Origin: Corallococcus terminator
Lineage (GTDB): Bacteria > Myxococcota > Myxococcia > Myxococcales > Myxococcaceae
DNA length: 55,907 bases
Direction of reading: 5' to 3'
Assembly (NCBI RefSeq): GCF_003611635.1
Contig: NZ_RAVZ01000012.1
Span: 1 to 55,907, forward strand
In this document: one piece after another, positions 24,829 through 33,500 of the stretch
How positions within the stretch are numbered: position 1 is the first letter of the stretch
Layout of the letters: every line of letters begins with the position of its first letter
Program-made: the position numbers and the translations under genes
The notes under the pieces: model-generated
Database searches by the model: none
The model's input: only the letters and a program-made list of their open reading frames with translations
What the model was told of the DNA's origin: nothing

Positions 24829-26996
24829 GTCGGAACTCCCAGCCAGGTCTTCAGCACCGCCGCCGCGACCCGCAGCTCCGGATCACGCAGCACCGTCTTC
24901 GTCACACCGCCGTCCTGCACGGTGACGTTCACCGTGCCCGGATCCAGCTCGATGGGCAGCATCACTCCCGTGGCGAGGCTCGGGCCTCCGAAGCCCTTGA
25001 AGTCGCGCCGCAACGTGACGTCCCGCACCAGCGCCTTTGGCAGTTGGAGGTCGCGCAGCGTGATGACCACCACCTCCTCGTCATCCCCGCAGCACACCGG
25101 CGTGGGCGTCACCGTCACCGGGTCTTCCTCCCGCGCCGCCGCCCCCGTGAGCACCGACACCGTGTCCACCTGGGCCACGCCCTGCCACCACGTGCCTTCA
25201 TCGTCCGCGCCACGCACCAACAGCAGCTCGCCCGGCCGTGCGACCGGAACAGGCTTCGTGGAGCCCGACGTGCTCGCCAGCGGTATTCCGTCCAGGAACA
25301 GCCGCGCCGCGCCCACCTCCACCGGCGGCAACAGCTTGAACGTCTGTCCCGGATACGGCGCGGGCACCGTCGGCGGCACCAGCCCCAGCGCATTGCCCCC
25401 CTGCCCCAACAGCAACGTCAGCCGTGTCCCCAGCACGATGGCCTCCTGCACGACGCCGTCCGCCTGCGGGCCCGCCGCGGACTGCCCCTCCAGCAACTCC
25501 TGCGTGCCGAGCGACACCGCGCTCCCGCTCACCGTCGCCCCGCTCCTCACCAGCCCCGCCACGCCCGGCAGCTTCGCGTCCGTGGCGATGGAGACATTCA
25601 GGGGCGTGATGCGCAGCCGCTTGTCCCCGGGCGGCCCCCCCTTCACCTCCCAGCCGAGCACGATCGCCAGCGTGGGCCGCTCGCCTCCCACGTGCGCCAC
25701 GTGCCCCGCCTGCACCTTCGTCAGATCCGCCGTGGGCGTCACCGACAACGCCGTCGCCTGCGTGGGCGTGTCCTTCGCCACCGTCACCGCGCCCACCAAC
25801 GGAATCCCCGTGGACGTCCCCGCCAGGACCCGGGTCAGGCTGTCGCAGAACGGCTTCAACACCTGGCGCAGCAGCGGCGCCAGCACGGCGCGGTTGCGCG
25901 CGTCGAACCACCGCTGACGGAACACCCAATGGAAGCGCAGCGACCATTCCAACGTCCGCAGCATCCGCAGCGAGCCGTCCGGATACGCGAGCCGCACCGC
26001 CACCGCGTCGTCCATCCCCCTCCCCGCCTCCACGTCCAGCAACGTCATCTCGATGGAGAGCTGACCGGGGAGGTTCGGTGAATCCGCCCGGCGCAGCGTG
26101 GCCTGGAGGTCCGCCAGCGCCGTCGGGGAGTGCGTGGCGGTGCGCGGCGGCTGGAGCGCGGTGGCGACCGTCCCGTAGTCCGTCGCCTGACCCTGGAGCG
26201 AATCCGCCGCGCGCTGGAGCGCATCCGTCAGGGCCACGTCCGCGCCCTGCTCCTCCACCGTGGTCTTCGCCTGGAGCAGCACGCCGCGGTCCGCCAGACA
26301 TTCATCGCGACAGGTCGCGGCCCCCGACGCCACCGGGTCGAACGCGCTGGAAAGCGAGGAGGTGCTCAGCCCGTCCAACACACTGTTCAGCGGCACCGTC
26401 TCCGCCGTCGTCGTCAGCTCGCCCCGGCGCGTGGCGCGCAGCCCGGTCCACGTCGTCATCTCCGCCGCGTCCCCTTCCGCGGCGGCGCGGCGCTGGTCCG
26501 TGCTGAAGAGTCCCGCGTCGATGGCCTCGTCCACGGTGCCGCTCGCCAGCAGCGGCCCGAAGTCATACGTGGGCACGCGCACCGCCACCTCGCCGCCGTG
26601 CTTCTCGTCGCGGAACGCGAACAACGTCACGGTGCCCGCGAGGATCGACGCCCCCGTGAGCTCACCGTCCGCGTTCGTGCCGATGGTCGCCACCGCGAAC
26701 TCCAGCTCCTCCACACCCGGCAGCCGCTGCTCACCGCCCACGAGCGCCGCGGTGGTCAGCCCGGGCAGGCCCGCGCCTCCCGGGGCGCTCGGCAGGGCTG
26801 GCGACAGCGCGATGCCCACCGCGCGACGGCGGGCCCGTTCGATGACGCTGAACACGGGCAACAGCGCGCACACCGTCTGCACGTGCGGCGAGTCCTGATC
26901 CGCCGCGCCCTCCACCCGGTCCAGGAACGCATCCAGTTGCTTCCAGGCCGCCTGCCAGCCGTCCAGCTCCATGCTCAGGCGCTTCACCGCGCTCAC
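24825..26996 (-). CDS. hypothetical protein of the tail-like cluster (723 aa)
   Basis: Unrecognised beta-rich protein. The GTG at 26996 overlaps the upstream stop (GTGA). Residues 1-60 are helical (RLSMELDGWQAAWKQLDAFL), followed by a beta domain (VATIGTNADGELTGASILAG). A Cys pair occurs in ATCRDECLADRG and another in TPVCCGDDEEV. A region with TLEWSLRFHWVFRQRWFD is unusually aromatic. The C-terminal 350 residues read as strands and turns, as in virion surface or adhesin proteins. No catalytic or toxin motif is visible. It is an operon partner of the 536-aa and 414-aa proteins. Confidence 0.65.
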   Translation of the reverse strand: MSAVKRLSMELDGWQAAWKQLDAFLDRVEGAADQDSPHVQTVCALLPVFSVIERARRRAVGIALSPALPSAPGGAGLPGLTTAALVGGEQRLPGVEELEFAVATIGTNADGELTGASILAGTVTLFAFRDEKHGGEVAVRVPTYDFGPLLASGTVDEAIDAGLFSTDQRRAAAEGDAAEMTTWTGLRATRRGELTTTAETVPLNSVLDGLSTSSLSSAFDPVASGAATCRDECLADRGVLLQAKTTVEEQGADVALTDALQRAADSLQGQATDYGTVATALQPPRTATHSPTALADLQATLRRADSPNLPGQLSIEMTLLDVEAGRGMDDAVAVRLAYPDGSLRMLRTLEWSLRFHWVFRQRWFDARNRAVLAPLLRQVLKPFCDSLTRVLAGTSTGIPLVGAVTVAKDTPTQATALSVTPTADLTKVQAGHVAHVGGERPTLAIVLGWEVKGGPPGDKRLRITPLNVSIATDAKLPGVAGLVRSGATVSGSAVSLGTQELLEGQSAAGPQADGVVQEAIVLGTRLTLLLGQGGNALGLVPPTVPAPYPGQTFKLLPPVEVGAARLFLDGIPLASTSGSTKPVPVARPGELLLVRGADDEGTWWQGVAQVDTVSVLTGAAAREEDPVTVTPTPVCCGDDEEVVVITLRDLQLPKALVRDVTLRRDFKGFGGPSLATGVMLPIELDPGTVNVTVQDGGVTKTVLRDPELRVAAAVLKTWLGVPT

Positions 26997-28603
26997 GGAC
27001 CGCTCCCTTTCTTCGGCGTCCCGGACGCATCCGACGGAGCAGGCGTCGCCGCCACCGGGGGCGCCGGGCTGGGCGCGCGCTCCGACGGACCCGGTCCTCC
27101 GAAGCCCATCGCCAGTGAGCGTCCGCCCCGGCGCTGGGCCTGCTTCGTCGCGGCGATGCCCGCTTCGATGTTCGCGGACGTGGGCAACTGCTCCTTCGAC
27201 TGTTCCAGCACCTCCACCAACGTAGAGCGAGCCCGACGCGCGCCGTCCACCAGCTCCTGGGGCGTGCGCCCCACCGCCTCCGCGAAGCCGGCCGGGGCCT
27301 TCTCCAGCGCCTTCACGAACGCGTCCGCCTGCGCCTGGCTCTCCGTCTTGAGGTTGCCCCAGGCGTCCTTCACCTCCTTGCCGCTGGCCTCCAGCACCTG
27401 CGCCGCCTTGCTCTCCGCGAGCTGCTGCGCCACGTCCTCCAGCGTGAGCTTCCCTTCGGCCAGCTCCATGGCCGGGGTCTGGCCCAGCAGCTCCCAGAGC
27501 AGGGCGGCCTTCGCCAGGTTGGGACCGGATGCCAGGAGGCAGATGCCTCCCACGTAGCCGCCCGGAGGCCGGTTCTGCGCTTGGAGGAAGGCCTGCTTCA
27601 GCCCCGCCACCCCGCCGCGCGTGGACACCGGCAGCGCGTACATGCCCGCGGACTTCAGCGCGTCCAGCAGGTCCACCACGGCCTGCACCGCCTGGGCGAG
27701 CTTCAGCAGCACCTGCACCTTGTCCTGCATCGCGGCCGCCAGGCTCTTGATGAGCCCCGCCAGGTTGTCCACCGACAGCAGGAGCGACTTGAGCGCCTCC
27801 GGGAGGATGAGCAGCTTCTCCAGGTCCGGAAACAGGTCGCGCATGCGCGCGGACTTCCAGTCCGGCTTCACCGACCGGCCTCGCACCCGGCTGCGGCGGG
27901 GATCCACCGCGCCCTTCGGATACTTCTCGAAGGCCTTCTTGAAGGCGCTGATGTTGAACAGCTTGCCCATCAGGTACAGCGCCTGCCGGAGCGCATCCAG
28001 CGACGGCGCCGCCATCACGATGAACACCGCCTGCACCGGCGCGCCGTCCGTCACCACCGGGCGCGCGTCGTCCCCCGGGTCGTCGAAGGAGGCGGTGAAC
28101 CGCCCCGCCCAGCGCGAGAAGGCATCCGGCGTCACCGGCGGTCGCTCCAGCGCGAACCCCGCCTTGAAGTCCTTCGGCAGGTTCGGGATGAAGCCCGTCT
28201 CCGCGAGGTTCGTCTCCGTGGGGCCGATGCCCGGCGCGTCCGCGTAGAGGTACGCGCCCGCGTTGAGCAGGTCGTCGATGATGTCCTTGAGCAGCGCGTA
28301 CGCCGCCAGGATGAGCGCCCGGAATGGATCCGGCAGCCCCAGCAGGATGGCCGCCAGCGCCTGGAGCAGCGCCTGCACGAACTGGAGCACCGCGATGATG
28401 ACCTGGAGCGGCGGCTGGATGATGCCCACCAACTGCTCCAGTCCCGGCGGCGCCGCGAGCACCAGCGGCTTCCACGAGGGCCCTCCGGACGTGCCTGTGC
28501 CGTCGCCTCCCTCGGCCTCTTCCAGCGCCTTCGCGAGCTCCGCGCAGCAGACCTCCAGCGCGCCGTGGAGCTCAGCGAAATCGGCGTCGGTGGGGTCGGC
28601 CAC
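26993..28603 (-). CDS. hypothetical protein with long hydrophobic segment (536 aa), tail-like cluster
   Basis: Unrecognised, mostly helical. Residues about 55-115 are strongly hydrophobic (IIQPPLQVIIAVLQFVQALL ... ALAAILLGLPDPFRALILAA) and could form membrane or pore helices, or the buried part of a tape-measure-like protein. A second helical region (270-345) holds LLLSVDNLAGLIKSLAAAMQ. The tail is Pro/Ala-rich. No separate tape measure is recognised in the cluster, and this is the most tape-measure-like sequence, but at 536 aa it would be short; a membrane-active cargo is an alternative. It starts inside the end of the preceding small gene (32-base overlap). Confidence 0.65.
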   Translation of the reverse strand: MADPTDADFAELHGALEVCCAELAKALEEAEGGDGTGTSGGPSWKPLVLAAPPGLEQLVGIIQPPLQVIIAVLQFVQALLQALAAILLGLPDPFRALILAAYALLKDIIDDLLNAGAYLYADAPGIGPTETNLAETGFIPNLPKDFKAGFALERPPVTPDAFSRWAGRFTASFDDPGDDARPVVTDGAPVQAVFIVMAAPSLDALRQALYLMGKLFNISAFKKAFEKYPKGAVDPRRSRVRGRSVKPDWKSARMRDLFPDLEKLLILPEALKSLLLSVDNLAGLIKSLAAAMQDKVQVLLKLAQAVQAVVDLLDALKSAGMYALPVSTRGGVAGLKQAFLQAQNRPPGGYVGGICLLASGPNLAKAALLWELLGQTPAMELAEGKLTLEDVAQQLAESKAAQVLEASGKEVKDAWGNLKTESQAQADAFVKALEKAPAGFAEAVGRTPQELVDGARRARSTLVEVLEQSKEQLPTSANIEAGIAATKQAQRRGGRSLAMGFGGPGPSERAPSPAPPVAATPAPSDASGTPKKGSGP

Positions 28604-28766
28604 GCGCGTCCTCCCGGGTGCGTTGCTCCAGCTCCAACATCTTCTCCAGCCGCTCGGCGTCCTGCGCCACGCCCACCGCCGCCGCCTGGAGCAGCAGCGC
28701 CTTCACCTCTTCCAGACGCTCGCGCAGCACCGCCGCATCCAGCGGACTCCAGCCGGGTTGCTTCAT
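28572..28766 (-). CDS. small coiled-coil protein, tail-like cluster
   Basis: A 64-aa protein starting 4 bases after the spike stop codon. Heptad-like sequence LRERLEEVKALLLQAAAVGV and AERLEKMLELEQRT suggests a coiled coil; the tail is basic (RPHRRRFR). It overlaps the start of the next gene by 32 bases. Its function is not known. Confidence 0.5.
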   Translation of the reverse strand: MKQPGWSPLDAAVLRERLEEVKALLLQAAAVGVAQDAERLEKMLELEQRTREDARGRPHRRRFR

Positions 28767-28770
28767 CGCG

Positions 28771-29958
28771 TCACCCCACCGGCATGCGCTTGACGAAGCC
28801 GAAGTAGGACCAGTCCAGCATCGGCGTCATCGCGGCCCACACGTCCAGCAGCGGCCCGTACGCGGCCACCGTCATCGGGTTCACCGCCTTGAGGATCTGC
28901 GCCAGCATCGTGAAGTGGATGGCCAGTCCGTCTCCCAGCACCATCGGCGACACGGCGGAGATGCCCCCCACCTGGCACATACCCAGCATGGTGTTGATGG
29001 ACACGTTGCCCATCAGCGCGTCGATGGAGACGGCGTTGAGTGACGGCCCCGGCATGTCCGGCATCGTCGCGGCGATCTTCACCGCCTTGCCCGCGGCGAT
29101 CTGCGCGTTGCCTCCGGACGTTACCCCGTAGCCGCCCACCGCCGTCTCCTGCGACGCGCCCGACACGGTGCGCGTGTGGCTGCCCTGGATGCGGTCCTCG
29201 CGCGGGCCACCCACCGTCTCCTTCAGGCCCTTGCCGCCCACCTCGCGGGAGTAGCCCGCCGTGTCCACCTTCTCCGTCAACGAGCCCGTCACGTGCAGCG
29301 TCACGTCCCCGCCCACGTCGCGGGTGTGGCTGCCATCCACCGTCTCCTCCTGCTTGCCGGCGACCTCCAGGCGGTCGTCGCCGTCCACCTCCGCGGAGCG
29401 GTTGCCTTCGTTCACCGTGCGCTCGTTGCTGATGAGCTGGTCCAGCCCTTCGGACGACAGGATGATGCGGTTGCCCTGCCGGTCGTGGATCTCCACGCGC
29501 GCGGATTCGGGCCTGTCATCCAGGACGATGTAGTGGCCCGTGGCGGACTTGAGCATCCGCACCCCTGGCACCGCCGTCTGGGGTGGGTAGTCGTGCTTGG
29601 GCACCTCGCTGGTGTCGGGCGCCACGCGCGCGGTGGAGTCCGGCTGGCCCAGGTCCGCGAGGGCCGGCTCGCCCCACCACATGCCGCTCCAGATGGGCTG
29701 GGACAGGTCGCCGCCCTCGAACTCCACCCAGACGCCGGCGCCCACGTCCGGCACCATGAACAGGCCCTGGTCCGGTCCCGCGTAGGGCGTGCAGGGCATG
29801 GCCCAGCCGGTGGCGACGTCCCCCATCAAGCGCGGCACCACGCACTGGATGCGGCCCAGGTTCTTGGGGTCCTCCACGTTCGACACGTAGCCGCGGTACT
29901 TGCCGAAGTAGCGGCTTTCGGTCCGTTCGATGAGCTGTTGCAGGAGTTGTTCAATCAT
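28771..29958 (-). CDS. phage baseplate assembly protein V / gp5-like spike
   Basis: Central spike of the contractile particle, 395 aa. Residues 18-100 form the gp5/V OB-fold: YRGYVSNVEDPKNLGRIQCV, then VGAGVWVEFEGGDLSQPIW. Residues about 140-270 are a gp5/VgrG-type beta-prism with repeated short strands (GNRSAEVDGDDRLEVAGKQE, ETVDGSHTRDVGGDV). The C-terminal 120 residues are more hydrophobic and unlike known spikes. In Afp/PVC particles this domain is fused to the gp27-like hub (Afp8); here it is a separate gene about 18.5 kb downstream of the hub. The start overlaps the next gene's stop by 4 bases. No PAAR tip gene is near. Confidence 0.85.
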   Translation of the reverse strand: MIEQLLQQLIERTESRYFGKYRGYVSNVEDPKNLGRIQCVVPRLMGDVATGWAMPCTPYAGPDQGLFMVPDVGAGVWVEFEGGDLSQPIWSGMWWGEPALADLGQPDSTARVAPDTSEVPKHDYPPQTAVPGVRMLKSATGHYIVLDDRPESARVEIHDRQGNRIILSSEGLDQLISNERTVNEGNRSAEVDGDDRLEVAGKQEETVDGSHTRDVGGDVTLHVTGSLTEKVDTAGYSREVGGKGLKETVGGPREDRIQGSHTRTVSGASQETAVGGYGVTSGGNAQIAAGKAVKIAATMPDMPGPSLNAVSIDALMGNVSINTMLGMCQVGGISAVSPMVLGDGLAIHFTMLAQILKAVNPMTVAAYGPLLDVWAAMTPMLDWSYFGFVKRMPVG

Positions 29959-30164
29959 CGCGCGGTCCCCAAATCATTGTCCTCGTCGTACTGGCGCACG
30001 CCGGAGACGTCCGAGAGGTTGATGAACACAGGTGTGGTGCCGTCCGGCCCCGTGAGGTGGACGACGTCGTCGATGAGCTCCACCACCAGGCCCACGTACA
30101 CCTGGCCGAGCGTGGTGAAGAGGTAGCAACGCTGCCCCATGCGGGCTTCGAGCAGCTTGCGCAT
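29955..30164 (-). CDS. small beta-barrel-like protein, tail-like cluster
   Basis: A 69-aa protein. The strand pattern CYLFTTLGQVYVGLVVELID, then DVVHLTGPDGTTPVFINLSD, resembles a small Sm/SH3-like barrel. It is held between the 113-aa protein (TGATG overlap) and the spike (ATGA overlap), so it is probably co-translated with both. The function is unknown; a spike chaperone or adaptor is a guess from position. Confidence 0.6.
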   Translation of the reverse strand: MRKLLEARMGQRCYLFTTLGQVYVGLVVELIDDVVHLTGPDGTTPVFINLSDVSGVRQYDEDNDLGTAR

Positions 30165-30505
30165 CAGTCCTCCAACGCCGTCACCAGCCGCGTCGTCAGC
30201 TTCACGCGCGTGTCCACCCAGACACCCACCTCGCGCTGGCGCTCCGTGGCGAGCTTTCGGCGCGCGGCGCGCACCAGGTCCTGGAGCTTCACCGGCTGGG
30301 GCGCCACCGGCGGCAGGCGCGAGGAGCGCCCGTCCAGCGCCTTGAGCACGGCCACGTCCACGTCGAGCTTCGCGCGGGTGCCAGCCAGCTTCGACAGCGC
30401 CGCGACCTTCGCGTCCGGTGCATCCGGCGTGGTGGAGAGGGTGACTTCCGGCAGCGCGTTGCGCTGGAGGGCGACACGGCCATTGAGGGCGAAAGCGTCA
30501 GGCAT
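30164..30505 (-). CDS. hypothetical 113-aa protein, tail-like cluster
   Basis: No recognised domain. The N-terminal 50 residues are mixed (ALNGRVALQRNALPEVTLST), and the C-terminal half is helical and basic (KLQDLVRAARRKLATERQRE). The ATG at 30505 has AAGGA upstream. The gene follows the giant DUF6519 gene by 26 bp. Confidence 0.55.
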   Translation of the reverse strand: MPDAFALNGRVALQRNALPEVTLSTTPDAPDAKVAALSKLAGTRAKLDVDVAVLKALDGRSSRLPPVAPQPVKLQDLVRAARRKLATERQREVGVWVDTRVKLTTRLVTALED

Positions 30506-30531
30506 GGTGGGGGTGTCCTTGGCGTTGTTCG

Positions 30532-33500
30532 CTACGGGTTGAGTTCCACCACGGAGTCGGCTTCCTGCACGTGGACGCCCGACGTGGTCGCGTTGCCGAC
30601 CGCCGCCACGCGCGAGCCCCCCAGGATGACGACGGAGTGGGCATACGGATCCGGTGGAGGGGGCGCGGGGACGTTCGCGGTCACCGTGGCGTCCTGCACC
30701 GGCGTGGGGCCCCCCACGCTGCCTCCGCTGTAGAACGAGTCCGCCAGTACCTCGTGCAGCACGGACACGTTGAGGATGCTCTGCTTCACGGTGGGCGCCG
30801 CTGAATCGATGCCGAGCACGCTCTTGTCCACGAGCTGGAGGGCCTTCTTCGGATCTCCCTCCGCCGAGGCCAGCACGGAGCGCACGTGGCCCTGCACGTC
30901 CTCCGGCTTCTCCACGTGGAGCGCCACCCGGTCCACCAGGGTGCGCAGCGCCGCCGTGGGCGAGTCGTCCATCGGCTCCGCGATGCCGTAGAGCGTCCGG
31001 GCGCTGATGCGCAGATCGATTCCCTGCGGCAGTCGCGCCCGCACATCCTCCAGCGTGGGGCGGTCCACCACGGCGCGGGTGGGAATGTCCGCGCTGAGGG
31101 GCTTGCCGTCCGGTCCCACCTGCGGGGCCGGCGCGGTGACCATCTCCGCCAGCAGCGTGGAGAAGGCGTCGCTCGCCACGTCGCGGCGGCGCTGGAGGCC
31201 GCCCAGCAGCAGCTCCTGGTTCAGCGGCACGCCCAGCGAGGTGCCCCCTCCCACCGGAATCTGGAGGATCAGCGAATCCGAGGGCAGCGTCCACGGCGGC
31301 TGCACGGGCGGCAGGGCCGGCGTCACCGGCTCCGCGCCCAGCACCACGTTGCCGGTGAACGTCACCGGCGCGCGGCCCACGCGCAGGACGACGACGTTCA
31401 CCGTGTCCAGACTTTCGCAGCGGTTGCCGCTGAAGACGGTGGAGTCCGTGCGGCGCAGGTACACCGCGCCCACGCCGCCCGCGCTGCGCAGCGTGTTGCC
31501 GGACACCGTGGTGGAGATGACCGGCCCGCCATTGCCCAGCACGAGCAGCGCCGGGCCCCTGGCGGAGATGTCATTGCCCTCCACCTGCACGCCTCGCAGC
31601 GACCGGACCTGGGGCAGCGGCAGGATGGGGATGGGTTTGATGAGGAAGTCGAGCAGCGCGGACTGCACCGGCGCGAACGCGGCGTCCAGGTAGCGCGAGG
31701 CCGCCGTGCTGGCGCTCTTCGCGGGCACGAAGACCTGGGACGGCACCGTGAGCGGGCGGTTGAGCACCGGCCCCGCCGCGAAGCGCTGCTTCAGGGAGCC
31801 GAGCTGCACCAGGTCCTCCGCGCGCGGCACCCCGGCGAGCACATTCACCGGGAGGGCCAGCGTCGCGGGCGCGACGGAGCGTCCGGGCAGGTCCACCTTG
31901 GGCGGAGGATCCGAGGCCAGGAAGGGCACGCGGGACAGCTTCGCCACCAGATCCTCCGGGAGCGTGTCGGTGACGACGAGCACCCCCGTGCCCCCTCCGC
32001 CGCCACCCTCGTGGCGCACGGTGTTGCCGCGCACACCCACCTCGCCGCGCCAGTCGATGGCCACCTCGTGCAGCAGCGCCTGCGCCAGCGTGTTGCCGCT
32101 CTCCAGGAAGACGTTGTCGCGCACCACCAGCTCACCGGAGCCCGCGAAGGAGGCGACCGCCTGACCCAGGCCCGGGTCCCCGGCGGTGGGCAGCCCCCCG
32201 CACGCGAAGAAGTGGTTGTCCGCCACCACCGTCACCGCCAGCCCCTGCCGCAGGACGAGGCCCGCCACCGCGCACCCTTCCAGCCGGTTGCCCTCCACGT
32301 CGAGGAGCGAGCCCGGCTGCACCTCCGACTCCGTCATGACGTGCCCCGACGCGGGCAGGACGGTGATGCCGGTGACAGCGTCCCGCACGGTGTTGCCGGA
32401 CAACCTCACCCGGCCCCCCACGCCCGACAGGAAGAGGCCATCCGCGGGCTGCGGGAAGGTGTCGAAGACGGGCGGAACCAGGTCGCCTGGATCCGGCGCC
32501 TCGCCCCGCGCCAGTTGCTCCAGGCCCTTGCGCAGCACGTCCAGGATGCCGCCCAGGTCCGTCATGCCGGTGACGATGACGACGAGCGACGCGGAGACCT
32601 TCGTGGCGCGCTGTCGCAGGTACTCCTGGAGCCGGGCGATGCGCGACGCGTCGTCCTCGGCCGGGTTCAGGCCCTGCTCCGAGGCCCGCAGCAGCACCGC
32701 GGTCGCCTCCAGCTCCGGCGTCACCGAGCTGCCGGCCTTGGCGGAAGCCGACCCCGAACTCTTGCCCACGGCCTCGGCGGCGAGATCGGCCGGCTCCCTC
32801 GCAAGCTGGTGCAGTGCCTGGCGCGGGGCGTCGCCCGGCTCGTTGCCCGTGAGTCGCTGGATGGCTTCCCGGATGCGTTGCAGGATGCTCTCCCGGAGCT
32901 TCCCGTCGATGCCCACGATGTCCAGGGCACGGCTGTAGTGCGACACATAGAGCGCCATCGACTCCGTGAGCACCTTCCCGGGGGGGACGCCTCGCACCGC
33001 GAGCACCAGCGCGCCCAGCGCGGCGAGCCTGCGGTCCAGGGGATCCGCCCACACCGACCCGGTGGGAGGCAGCGCGACCGGCATCGGCAGCACGTCCAGC
33101 GTCTGCACGCGGATGCGATCCAACAGGCCTCGCGCGATGGCCACCTGCTCCGAGCGCTTCTGCGGCTGCGCGATGGCGGCGAGCACCGCCTGATGCGCCT
33201 GGGTGGAGAACGCGGACAACTGTGCATCCCCGCTCACCAGTTCCGAAAGTTGCCCCACGGCCGTGCTGAAGGAGCGCAACTGCTTCTCCACCGTGTCCTC
33301 GGACTCGGTGATGAGGCCCGCCGCCTGCCGATCCAGGTTCGCGGTGTAGAGGCCGATGGTGGCCGTGCGGCCCTGCGCCGTCACGCGCTCCGCGTCCTCC
33401 ACGGACAGCTCCACCGGGGCCACCACGCCGTGGGTGAACTCCAGTACCTGCTTGAGGGTAGAGCGCAGCCGCTCCACCGGCCGGGCCTGACCTCCCGTGC

